Positions 1 to 7,310 are shown, numbered from the stretch's first letter. The stretch is 8,127 nt of DNA from Acidobacteriota bacterium (GCA_003819755.1 RPQK01000328.1:1-8127); one strand, 5' to 3'. The notes: a model not told the origin generated them from the sequence alone. Program-made: numbers and translations.

Positions 1-1692
1 AATGTGCTCGACAGCCGGGCTGAACGCAGCTCGATGCACGCGCGCGCGACTTTTGGCATCTGCATCTTCCAGGATCTGTGTATTGTGCCGATGATTGTTT
101 TGGTGCCGCTGTTGGCTCAACGGGCTCCGGATGCCCCGATAACCTGGCTGTTGGTGAAGGCATTCGGCGTGGTCGTCGTCACTGTCGCCGTGGCCCGGTA
201 TGTATTTCCTCCGGTCCTCGAGATCATCGTCGGGACCCGCAGCAAGGAGCTGTTCGTAATCAGCTCCGTTTTCACTTTCCTGGCCATCGCCTGGGTCACG
301 AGCAGTTTCGGCTTCTCCCTCGCCCTTGGAGCTTTTCTCGCCGGACTTATCCTGTCCGAATCGGAATACAGCTACCAGATCTTCGCGGACATGAGGCCGG
401 TGCGCGATAGCCTGAACAGCCTCTTCTTCGTCTCGGTCGGGATGCTGGTTAACCCCTCCCAGGTCCTTGCCAACCCCGGCTTATTGCTGCTGATCGTTTT
501 CGCGCTCGTTTTTGGGAAATTACTGATTACCGGCGGTTCGTTGCTGGCCCTCGGATTGCCGATCCAGGTGTCTTTGCTGGCTGCAGCTGTCCTGGCGCAG
601 GTGGGTGAGTTCTCCTTCATTCTGCTCCGTGTCGGGGACCGGGTAAACTTGATCAGTGACGCCTGGTTTCAGCTGCTGATCTCGGCGATCGTTGGCAGCA
701 TGATCCTCTGTCCCATCCTGTATTGGGCCGTCCAGAAGATCGTAACGATGTCGAGAGATCTCAGCGAACAGTCTGTCCAAGAATCAGAAGACTCGTTCCT
801 GCCCGGCCTGACAGATCATGTGATCATCTGCGGGTTCGGTGAAAGCGGACGAAATCTGGCCAGGGTGCTGAAACAGAACGATATCCCCTATGTGGTGCTC
901 GAGTTGAACGCCCGCCAGGTCAAAGAGGCGCGCGCTGAAGGAGAACCGATCTTTTTCGGTGACTGCAGCCGCTCGAGCATCCTTCTCCGTGCCGGGATTC
1001 GCGCGGCCCGGGTGGTCGTCCTGGCTATTTCCGACCCCTTTTCGACCAGGCGGGCGGTCAAAGTTGCCCACACGATCAACCCGGCTGGGGTGATACTGAC
1101 ACGCACCAAGTACCTGGCCGAGATCGAGGATCTCTACCGCCTCGGCTCGCACGAGGTGATCGCCGAGGAGTTTGAGGCGTCAATCGAGATTGTCACTCGG
1201 ATTCTGCGCGTCTACCACCTGCCCAGAGCGGCGGTAGCCGCCGAGATCAAGTCGATCCGGGACACGCATTTCGGCATTTTCCTGGCAGACCGGCATATCA
1301 CGGTGCCGAGATTGCGTCTGAGCGACCGCATGGAGCTGCTGGTCGAGACGATTCAAGTGCCGCAACGCTCGTCCTTTGCCGGCCTCTCTATCGCGGAGAC
1401 TCAACTGAGAAAGAGATCGGGCGCTTCCATTCTCGGAATTGGGCGAGGCGCCAAGACGTGGGTTAATCCCGATCCGCGGGAAAAGATTCTGACTGGAGAC
1501 TTCCTCGTCCTCAGTGGAACAAAAGAGCAATTGAAACGGGCGATCGCCCTTCTCGAGGAAGAAAGGGAGGCGCTCGACTTGAAAGGGGACCGAGAGCCTG
1601 CCGCCACACCGATTCCCGATGGCAGTAGGAACACCGCAGACCAGGCGGACGATGAAGCCTTTGAGCCATCCAGCCGGATGTCAGACGACTAG
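1..1692 (+). CDS. CPA2 family monovalent cation:proton antiporter with TrkA-N/TrkA-C domains, 5'-truncated
   Basis: Inner-membrane KefB/KefC/YbaL-type antiporter, expected to exchange K+ or Na+ for H+. The reading frame is already open at base 1, and the GTG at base 4 lies inside conserved membrane sequence, so the true start is upstream and the first few transmembrane helices are missing. Numbering from that GTG, the visible part has about eight hydrophobic segments (roughly 17-37, 48-68, 83-103, 104-120, 136-150, 158-184, 189-208, 219-240). It carries family signatures FQDL (22-25), GAFLAGLILSES (near 109-120), FFVSVGM (near 140) and QVGEFSF (near 200). A cytosolic Rossmann TrkA-N domain follows, with GFGESG at 277-282, an acidic E300 after the second strand and GD at 319-320, suggesting NAD(H) or nucleotide gating. 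A TrkA-C domain occupies about 440-520 and the tail is acidic. The TrkA-C domain distinguishes it from KefB/KefC. The family is clear; the transported ion is not. Confidence 0.93.
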   Translation, partial: NVLDSRAERSSMHARATFGICIFQDLCIVPMIVLVPLLAQRAPDAPITWLLVKAFGVVVVTVAVARYVFPPVLEIIVGTRSKELFVISSVFTFLAIAWVTSSFGFSLALGAFLAGLILSESEYSYQIFADMRPVRDSLNSLFFVSVGMLVNPSQVLANPGLLLLIVFALVFGKLLITGGSLLALGLPIQVSLLAAAVLAQVGEFSFILLRVGDRVNLISDAWFQLLISAIVGSMILCPILYWAVQKIVTMSRDLSEQSVQESEDSFLPGLTDHVIICGFGESGRNLARVLKQNDIPYVVLELNARQVKEARAEGEPIFFGDCSRSSILLRAGIRAARVVVLAISDPFSTRRAVKVAHTINPAGVILTRTKYLAEIEDLYRLGSHEVIAEEFEASIEIVTRILRVYHLPRAAVAAEIKSIRDTHFGIFLADRHITVPRLRLSDRMELLVETIQVPQRSSFAGLSIAETQLRKRSGASILGIGRGAKTWVNPDPREKILTGDFLVLSGTKEQLKRAIALLEEEREALDLKGDREPAATPIPDGSRNTADQADDEAFEPSSRMSDD

Positions 1693-1790
1693 TCGCTCCG
1701 ATTGGCCCTGCCCGGCACGGTCCTTAGCAGGAGAATTCGACTTCCTGACCGTCGTGGAGCTCTCCGCTCGATGCGCGTGCAGCCAGTCTG

Positions 1791-1822
1791 TGCTATAAAG
1801 CGAACCGGAGACGAGGAGGAGG
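1791..1822 (+). promoter_or_regulatory. Candidate extended -10 promoter and strong ribosome binding site for the oxidoreductase
   Basis: TG (1791-1792), one base, then TATAAA (1794-1799) matches an extended -10 element. A transcript starting near 1806 would have a leader of about 20 nt. No convincing -35 box sits 17 nt upstream, which is tolerable for an extended -10 promoter. AGGAGG occurs in two overlapping registers (1814-1819 and 1817-1822) just before the ATG at 1826, which fixes that start. It suggests the oxidoreductase is transcribed separately from the antiporter. Confidence 0.4.
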
Positions 1823-1825
1823 CCT

Positions 1826-3145
1826 ATGGGTGTGACAAGACGCGATTTCCTGAGAGCATCAACGGTATCGGTGTTGACCGCAGGAGCTGCATCAAAAAGT
1901 CCAGTTTGGGGCGCCAACGACCGGATCAGCGCGTGCGTGATCGGTTTCAACGGCCAGGGTGGCAGCCACATCCGGGAGATCCTGCAAATGGCGGATGTAG
2001 ACATCGTCGCGCTTTGCGACGTGGACTCGCGGGTCCTTGAAAGGGGCGTCCAGACAGTGACGACGGCCAAGGGAAAGGCGCCGAAGGCCTATCGCGACGT
2101 CCGGGAGGTGATGGCCGATAAAGCGATAGACGTTATCACTACCGCGACTCCCAACCACTGGCACGCACTGATCACGGTGTGGGGATGCCAGGCGGGGAAA
2201 GACGTCTACGTCGAGAAGCCGATGGCGCACAGCGGGTTCGAAAGCCGTCAGTGCGTGAACGCCGCTCGCAAGTACAATCGAGTCGTCCAGCATGGGACAC
2301 AGGCCCGATGCAGCGCCCGGATGATTCGAGACATGGCGCTGATCCACGAGGGCTTCATTGGAAAAATCGTACATTCCCGGGGCGTGGTCTATAAGAACGG
2401 CAACCGAAACGCCATAGGCCACGGCGCTCCGGGGCCGGTTCCGGAGAACCTCGACTGGACGCTCTGGCAGGGTCCGGCCAAGGACAAGCCGTTTCTGATC
2501 AACAAGGACCGTCAGAAACCAGGACTCTACGTCCATTATGATTGGCACTGGTTTTGGGAATACGGCAATGGCGAGATCGGAAACCAGGGAGTCCATGAAA
2601 TGGACGTCGCCTGCTGGGCTCATAACCGCGGCACGCCGGTCAAGGTGAGCAGCACCGGAGGCCGGTACGGGTGGAACGACGACGCCGAAACGCCCAACAC
2701 CCAGGCAACCCAGTTCACTTACGCCGACGGCTCGATGATGACCTTCGAGGTCCGCAACCTCGGCTCCTTCTACGAGGGCGGCGAGGACGCCGGCGCGAGC
2801 ACCAACAGCGCGTTTGGCGAAACCGGCTACTGGGTGCGCAACCGAGGCTTTTTCGACTACAAGAACAAGCCGATGGTCGTGGAGAGGCAACCGGCCCCGG
2901 GTATGTCGAAGTTCGATTACTTCTTCCGGGCTGTCCGGTCCCGAAAGCCAGAAGACCAGGTTATTCCGGTGGAGGCAGCGCACATCGCCTGTCTGCATTG
3001 CCAGATTGGCAACGTCGCCTATCGAGTCGGGCACACGCTCGTTTTCGACCCGGCTACGGAGAGATTTGTCAATTCGGACGAAGCCAATGCCCTGGTCAAA
3101 CGCGACTATCGCCAGGGCTTCGAAGTGCCGGACCTGACGTCGTAG
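1826..3145 (+). CDS. Tat-signal Gfo/Idh/MocA family NAD(P)-dependent oxidoreductase
   Basis: A 439-residue oxidoreductase of the glucose-fructose oxidoreductase/inositol dehydrogenase/MocA superfamily, probably acting on a sugar, polyol or derivative; the substrate cannot be read from sequence. Residues 1-30 form a twin-arginine signal: RRDFLR at 5-10, a hydrophobic stretch, then Ala-rich sequence, which predicts folded export to the periplasm. The Rossmann domain has a glycine-rich loop at 40-46 (GFNGQGG), an acidic D65 after strand two (LCDVD), the TPNHWH segment at 108-113 and the hallmark EKP at 130-132. The C-terminal alpha/beta domain contains GNQGVHEMD (252-260), where H257 is the likely catalytic or substrate-binding histidine. 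Length and order are normal for the Tat-type subfamily common in Acidobacteriota, Planctomycetota and Verrucomicrobiota. The start is supported by a strong AGGAGG. Neighbours give no pathway clue. Confidence 0.93.
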   Translation: MGVTRRDFLRASTVSVLTAGAASKSPVWGANDRISACVIGFNGQGGSHIREILQMADVDIVALCDVDSRVLERGVQTVTTAKGKAPKAYRDVREVMADKAIDVITTATPNHWHALITVWGCQAGKDVYVEKPMAHSGFESRQCVNAARKYNRVVQHGTQARCSARMIRDMALIHEGFIGKIVHSRGVVYKNGNRNAIGHGAPGPVPENLDWTLWQGPAKDKPFLINKDRQKPGLYVHYDWHWFWEYGNGEIGNQGVHEMDVACWAHNRGTPVKVSSTGGRYGWNDDAETPNTQATQFTYADGSMMTFEVRNLGSFYEGGEDAGASTNSAFGETGYWVRNRGFFDYKNKPMVVERQPAPGMSKFDYFFRAVRSRKPEDQVIPVEAAHIACLHCQIGNVAYRVGHTLVFDPATERFVNSDEANALVKRDYRQGFEVPDLTS

Positions 3146-3172
3146 GAATTGGACGAAGTCCATCGCAGCCGT

Positions 3173-3251
3173 ACCTGAAGGACCTCAAGGACCTGAAAGA
3201 CCAGAAGTAAGAGCCTGTTCGGGTCCTTCAGGTCTCTCGGGTCCTTCAGGT
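3173..3251. repeat. Long hairpin formed by two opposed 9-nt tandem repeats
   Basis: The left arm 3173-3202 is built of about three 9-nt units, ACCTGAAGG, ACCTCAAGG and ACCTGAAAG, plus ACC. The right arm 3222-3251 is its inverted counterpart, again in 9-nt steps (GTCCTTCAG, GTCTCTCGG, GTCCTTCAG). The 30-nt arms pair at 25 positions by Watson-Crick rules plus two G-T wobbles, around a 19-nt loop. It begins 28 nt after the oxidoreductase stop. No T-run follows, so it is not a classical intrinsic terminator, although it could still stop or stabilise transcripts. It may be a dispersed intergenic repeat. Confidence 0.8.
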
Positions 3252-3373
3252 CCAACGCGCATCTCGGGACCCGCACCGCGAAGCGGCCTCGCCGGTGGGA
3301 GCAAAGTAAACGACCAGTGCCCGCTGACGGCCGTCGGTCTTGTTCACTATCATCAATGCTCGAGACACTTCAC

Positions 3374-3378
3374 GGAGG
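3374..3378 (+). promoter_or_regulatory. Shine-Dalgarno sequence that fixes the zinc-ribbon protein start
   Basis: GGAGG lies 7 nt before the ATG at 3386. The same frame is open from an upstream GTG-type start at 3317, but that one has no ribosome binding site and would add 23 residues of non-conserved character. The ATG at 3386 is therefore preferred. Confidence 0.7.
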
Positions 3379-3385
3379 GAAGGCG

Positions 3386-3832
3386 ATGGACCCTGCAATC
3401 CAGATCTTGAGAGACCGTTTTGCGGAGATGGAAGACGAGGACCTGCTCAGACTTGTCAGCGAAGAGGCGTCTGACTACCGGCCGGAGGCGATCGAGGTCG
3501 CGAGGCAGGAGATTCAGCGGCGCGGACTTGACACCGGTCGCCCATCGAAAGCTGATACCCCAGCGGCGGAATCAACATCAGAAGCCGGCACTTCTTTGGA
3601 TCGTGAAGAGGCCGAGGACGAGAGCGAGCCGGAACCCAGTGCTTCGCAACAAGACTGGGTCACGTGCGCGATTTGCGCAGGCCGACTCCGAAGCGCAGTC
3701 CTGCTGGCGGAGAACCAGGTTATTGCCGTCTTTGACGACAACCGGGAAGCACGCTTTGTGAAGCTGCTCGTCTGCCCGCGCTGCGGCAATGCCAGCATGT
3801 TCGTCGACATGCAGACCAGGGTGATCGAGTAG
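3386..3832 (+). CDS. Small zinc-ribbon protein of unknown function
   Basis: A 148-residue soluble protein that I do not recognise by name. Residues 1-48 are a charged, helix-rich segment beginning MDPAIQILRDRF and including YRPEAIEVARQEIQRRGL. Segments of this general style (acidic residues, 'LLRL', then 'PEAIEVA..E..RRGL') occur at the N-terminus of assorted uncharacterised bacterial proteins. Residues 49-90 are a disordered, Ser/Glu/Asp-rich linker. Residues 94-133 form a zinc ribbon with two CxxC knuckles, C94-x2-C97 and C130-x2-C133, separated by a strand-rich stretch of 32 residues. There is no signal peptide or membrane segment. It ends 69 bp before the nuclease-helicase start in the same direction, so co-transcription is possible. 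A nucleic-acid- or protein-binding adaptor is plausible, but this is inference. Confidence 0.82.
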   Translation: MDPAIQILRDRFAEMEDEDLLRLVSEEASDYRPEAIEVARQEIQRRGLDTGRPSKADTPAAESTSEAGTSLDREEAEDESEPEPSASQQDWVTCAICAGRLRSAVLLAENQVIAVFDDNREARFVKLLVCPRCGNASMFVDMQTRVIE

Positions 3833-3884
3833 TCCCTGCCATCAGCCCAGCCCGTCGTAGACGTGTCGAGACAGGGGTGGGTCG

Positions 3885-3901
3885 TAGAATCGGGCGCATC
3901 A
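3885..3901 (+). promoter_or_regulatory. Candidate -10 element placing a near-leaderless start at the nuclease-helicase ATG
   Basis: TAGAAT at 3885-3890 matches five of six positions of the TATAAT consensus. It lies 11 nt before the ATG at 3902, which would put the transcript start only a few bases from the start codon. No Shine-Dalgarno sequence is visible at normal spacing before 3902. The -35 region is weak (GTGTCG at 3863-3868). It is a single motif match, so confidence is low. Confidence 0.25.
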
Positions 3902-6900
3902 ATGCGCTTCATCGCGGATTTGCACATCCACTCTCACTTCTCATTGGCTACCAGCCGCCAGCTGACTCCCGAACACCTTGACCACTGGGGACGAGTAAAG
4001 GGAATCAAGGTTATCGGGACGGGCGATTTTACTCACCCCCGCTGGATCTCAGAGCTGGAGGACAAGCTTGAGCCGGCTGAACCCGGACTCTTCCGCCTGC
4101 GCCCCGAACTGCGACTGCGTGATCTGCCCGGAGTTCCGGAGACGGAGGAGAACTCGGTTCGTTTCCTCCTGACGGGTGAAATCAGCAACATCTACAAGCG
4201 AGACGGCGCGGTGCGAAAGGTGCACAACCTGGTTCTGGCTCCCGACTTTGAAACCGTCAAGCGGGTGCGGGCCGAGCTGGAGCGGCTCGGTTTCAACCTG
4301 GTTTCCGACGGGCGCCCTATCCTGGGCCTCGATTCCCGTGACCTGCTGGAGGTTCTCCTCTCGGCTTCGCCTCGGACGTTACTCGTCCCCGCTCACATCT
4401 GGACGCCGTGGTTTTCGGTGCTCGGTGCGAAGTCCGGTTTTGACTCAGTCGAAGAGTGTTATCGAGATCTTTCGTACCATATCGCGGCGGTTGAAACCGG
4501 GTTGTCGAGCGATCCGCCCATGAACTGGCGCTGCAGTCGCCTCGACCGCTTCAGGCTCATATCCAACTCCGACGCTCACTCGCCTGAAAAGCTGGGGCGG
4601 GAGGGCAATGTCCTCGATGCGGAACTGTCCTATGAGGGGATACTCGCCGCCCTCAGAGGTTCGGAGACCGATCGCCTGGAGGCGACGATCGAGTTCTTTC
4701 CGCAGGAAGGCAAGTACCACCACGACGGCCACCGGAAATGCCAGGTTGTATGGGGTGCGGAAGAAACGGGGCGGCACGCCGGGCGCTGTACCGCCTGCGG
4801 AAAGCCGGTCACCGTCGGGGTCATGAGTCGGGTTCTCAAGCTCGCAGACCGGAAGGAGGGGGAGGCTGGTTCGAACCGCCAGCCGTTCTACTCGGTAATC
4901 CCGCTTCCCGAGATTCTCGGAGAGCTCCTTGGAACGGGCGCGGCCGCGAAGAAGGTGCGGGAGGCATACCAGCGAATCATCCACAAGGCCGGCTCTGAGT
5001 TCGACGTCCTCCTTTGGTTGCCGCCCGAGGATCTGACTCGGGCAGGCGGAACTCTTTTTTCCGAAGCTATCAGGCGGATGAGGGCCCGCCAGGCCATCGT
5101 TCAGCCCGGCTACGACGGCGAATACGGAATTATCAAGTTGTTTACACCCGAGGAATTGAAGAGCTTCGGATACACGGGCGCGCTTTTTGTTTTGCGGCAG
5201 CCGGAACCAAATCAGGGACCCGGCGAGCGTCTAAAGGCGACAGTCCAATACCCGGTTTCGGAGTGCGCCGGAAACGACAAGCACGATAGGGCGGCCGAGT
5301 TGGCGGCAACCTACGTCAAAGACGCCGATAAAACGCCGCTCGGCCGGCTGAATCCCGAGCAGCGTCTGGCAGCCGAGCACCCGGAGGGCGCCGCCTTGGT
5401 TATCGCCGGACCGGGGACCGGAAAGACCCGCGTGCTGACGGCTCGGGTCGCCGGGCTAATCACCGAGAAGAAGATCGACCCGGCGTCTTTCCTGGTCGTA
5501 ACGTTCACGAACAGGGCCGCAGGCGAACTGCGACAACGGCTTCGGTCGCTCCTGGGCGACGCCAGCCGCCTGCCGTGGATCGGGACTTTTCATTCTTTCG
5601 GCTATTCCATCCTGGCTGAGAACCCTTTGCCGGCCGGTCGGCGACCGGGTTTCCAGCTGGTGGATGAGGAAGACCGGGAAACAATACTGGGCCGTGAGCT
5701 GGGATACTTGCGGCCGGCCGTGTTGGCCGCGCAGATATCACGGCATAAAGCGACCGGTGAGACGCCCGGGGAGGAGGGCAATCCGACCTTTTCGGATGCC
5801 CTCAAGGCCTATGACGATTACCTGCGGGAACAGAACCTGTTCGATCTGGACGATTTGATTGCGGTGCCTGTCCGGCTTCTCTGTGGCCGGAATGAACTTC
5901 TCGAGCAATACCGGAGGAGGTATTCCTGGGTTCTGATTGACGAGTACCAGGATGTGAACCAGGCCCAGTATGACCTGATTCGACTCCTCGCCCCGGACTC
6001 CGGAAGCAACCTCTTCGCTATCGGGGATCCCGATCAGGCGATCTATGGTTTTCGCGGATCGGACGTCCGTTTTATCGGCCGGTTCCTCCGGGATTACCCT
6101 GGTGCCCGGCACTACCGCCTGGGGCAGAGCTATCGCTGCTCGCAAATGATACTGAGCGCAAGCGAGGACATTCTGGGGAGGCCCGACGAGGGGGACGGCC
6201 TGCGGGGAACCGCGGCGGGTTTAAAGGTCAGGATTGTCCCGGAGGGCAGCGACAAGAGCGAGGCCGAGTTCGTGGCCCGGACGATCGAAGCGCGGCTCGG
6301 CGGAGTTCGCTTTTTTTCGCTGGACAGCCGAGTCGCGACGGGCGACGAGGAGACGCCTGCCTGGGGCTTCTCCGACTTTGCTATTCTCTGTCGCCTCGGC
6401 CGCCAGATGCCGGTGCTTGAAAAGGCCTTGCAGGACCACGGGATACCGTACCAGAAAGTGGAAGAGACACCGTTTTTCAAGCGCGCGCCGGTCCGAACCA
6501 TCCTTGATCTGCTGAGCCTGTGGCATCGGCCGGACAGGGACCTGCCGAGGCAACGGCTGCAGGCACTCGGAATCGATGTGGCCGGGTCAGTCGAAAGATT
6601 GTCGCAAGCACTCACCGGGGGCGGCGCGTCCGTTTCGGAGCTGATATCCGCCCTGCCGGCAACGGACCTGGGTGACAGTTTCGGTTCCGGGGTCTATGCC
6701 TCCTCCGACATCGAGCGACTTCGCTGCTTTGCCGCCGACTTTGGCACGGATCTGCAAGCCTTCCTGCGGCACACCTCCCTTGGCTCAGCGCCAGACGGTT
6801 ACCGCCCCGAAATCGAGAACGTGGCTTTGATGACGCTGCATGCCGCCAAAGGACTGGAGTTTCGATGCGTCTTCATTCCCGGTTGTGAAGAGGGAATATT

Positions 6901-7147
6901 GCCATGCACGATGTTCGGTCGTACTGTCGATTGCGAAGAGGAGCGGCGCCTGCTCTACGTCGGTATGACACGAGCCCGGGATTCGCTGTTTCTCACCCAC
7001 GCCGGCCGTCGTTTCCTGGCCGGGCGAATGATGGAGAACGTCGTGAGCCGGTTCCTGGCGCCGATAGACAGGCAACTGGTAGAAATTGCGGCGCAATCGC
7101 GCAACCCCGCCCGACGGAAACCGGACCCGCAGTTGAGGCTGTTCTGA
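3902..7147 (+). CDS. Endonuclease Q-like PHP nuclease fused to UvrD/Rep-type SF1A DNA helicase
   Basis: A 1081-residue DNA-repair fusion. Residues 1 to about 435 match the TIGR00375/EndoQ type. The PHP phosphoesterase domain has candidate metal ligands H8, H10 (DLHIHSH), D42 (TGDFTH), E93, H108, H165 and D224/H226 (SNSDAH). A zinc module follows with H277/C280 and C296-x2-C299, then a helical segment (about 325-435). Archaeal EndoQ nicks 5' of deaminated bases and AP sites. Residues about 480-1060 form a complete helicase: Walker A GPGTGKT 503-509, TFTNRAA and GTFHSF (motifs Ia/Ib), DEYQD 680-684, GDPDQAIYGFRG 708-719, LGQSYR 740-745, TLHAAKGLEF 978-987 and YVGMTRAR 1019-1026. The 2B region between motifs IV and V appears short. 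The protein ends QLRLF (1077-1081), a candidate beta-clamp peptide. The ATG at 3902 is chosen because MRFIADLHIHSH is the usual family N-terminus; an in-frame GTG at 3863 would add 13 unrelated residues. Nuclease specificity is inferred from the family. Confidence 0.93.
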   Translation: MRFIADLHIHSHFSLATSRQLTPEHLDHWGRVKGIKVIGTGDFTHPRWISELEDKLEPAEPGLFRLRPELRLRDLPGVPETEENSVRFLLTGEISNIYKRDGAVRKVHNLVLAPDFETVKRVRAELERLGFNLVSDGRPILGLDSRDLLEVLLSASPRTLLVPAHIWTPWFSVLGAKSGFDSVEECYRDLSYHIAAVETGLSSDPPMNWRCSRLDRFRLISNSDAHSPEKLGREGNVLDAELSYEGILAALRGSETDRLEATIEFFPQEGKYHHDGHRKCQVVWGAEETGRHAGRCTACGKPVTVGVMSRVLKLADRKEGEAGSNRQPFYSVIPLPEILGELLGTGAAAKKVREAYQRIIHKAGSEFDVLLWLPPEDLTRAGGTLFSEAIRRMRARQAIVQPGYDGEYGIIKLFTPEELKSFGYTGALFVLRQPEPNQGPGERLKATVQYPVSECAGNDKHDRAAELAATYVKDADKTPLGRLNPEQRLAAEHPEGAALVIAGPGTGKTRVLTARVAGLITEKKIDPASFLVVTFTNRAAGELRQRLRSLLGDASRLPWIGTFHSFGYSILAENPLPAGRRPGFQLVDEEDRETILGRELGYLRPAVLAAQISRHKATGETPGEEGNPTFSDALKAYDDYLREQNLFDLDDLIAVPVRLLCGRNELLEQYRRRYSWVLIDEYQDVNQAQYDLIRLLAPDSGSNLFAIGDPDQAIYGFRGSDVRFIGRFLRDYPGARHYRLGQSYRCSQMILSASEDILGRPDEGDGLRGTAAGLKVRIVPEGSDKSEAEFVARTIEARLGGVRFFSLDSRVATGDEETPAWGFSDFAILCRLGRQMPVLEKALQDHGIPYQKVEETPFFKRAPVRTILDLLSLWHRPDRDLPRQRLQALGIDVAGSVERLSQALTGGGASVSELISALPATDLGDSFGSGVYASSDIERLRCFAADFGTDLQAFLRHTSLGSAPDGYRPEIENVALMTLHAAKGLEFRCVFIPGCEEGILPCTMFGRTVDCEEERRLLYVGMTRARDSLFLTHAGRRFLAGRMMENVVSRFLAPIDRQLVEIAAQSRNPARRKPDPQLRLF

Positions 7148-7203
7148 TATTTGGAGTCGTAGATTCCTTCCCCGCAAATCCAGGCCGGCGACAGGTGGAC
7201 CAG

Positions 7204-7310
7204 GTCAGCGGGCGGTCGAGGTTGAGTGACTCGAGCGGCGGTTGAGTGACTCGCCACAAAACGGCGAGTTACTCAACCGCCGCTGACAGAGTCACTCAAC
7301 CGCCGCTGAC
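7204..7310. repeat. Nested palindromic repeat with four GAGTNACTC cores
   Basis: Four copies of the 9-bp near-palindrome GAGTNACTC begin at 7224, 7244, 7266 and 7289. The first two sit in one orientation (GTTGAGTGACTCG at 7221-7233 and 7241-7253) and the last two are inverted. The right pair belongs to a 22-nt direct repeat (7266-7287 and 7289-7310, 21 of 22 identical). The inner copies form a hairpin: 7234-7255 pairs with 7263-7284 over 22 bp with one G-T wobble and a 7-nt loop. The outer copies can pair around it, with GTCAGCG at 7204-7210 against CGCTGAC at 7304-7310. It fills the gap between two convergent genes, suggesting a REP/BIME-like element or bidirectional terminator. Confidence 0.85.

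Noticed and set aside
1892..3163. A 423-codon open frame on the minus strand opposite the oxidoreductase.
   Set aside because: The plus-strand gene has every family motif and a strong ribosome binding site. The antisense translation is Val/Asp/His-rich with no recognisable domain, a common shadow in G+C-rich DNA.
3317..3385. Upstream in-frame extension of the zinc-ribbon protein from 3317.
   Set aside because: No ribosome binding site precedes it and the translation is compositionally unlike the rest, while the ATG at 3386 has a well-spaced GGAGG.
3854..3890. GTCGTAGA occurring at 3854 and 3881, and again near 7154.
   Set aside because: Eight bases repeated a few times, with no shared context or spacing, is within chance expectation.
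3902..7147. A possible antiphage defence nuclease-helicase (PHP plus UvrD, loosely like Gabija-type pairings).
   Set aside because: The N-terminal half matches the EndoQ repair family, the neighbours are ordinary metabolic and transport genes, and no defence-island or mobile genes are visible.
7204..7310. A CRISPR array, suggested by four spaced repeat cores.
   Set aside because: The copies are in opposing orientations, the spacing of 20-23 bp leaves no true spacers, and no cas genes are present.
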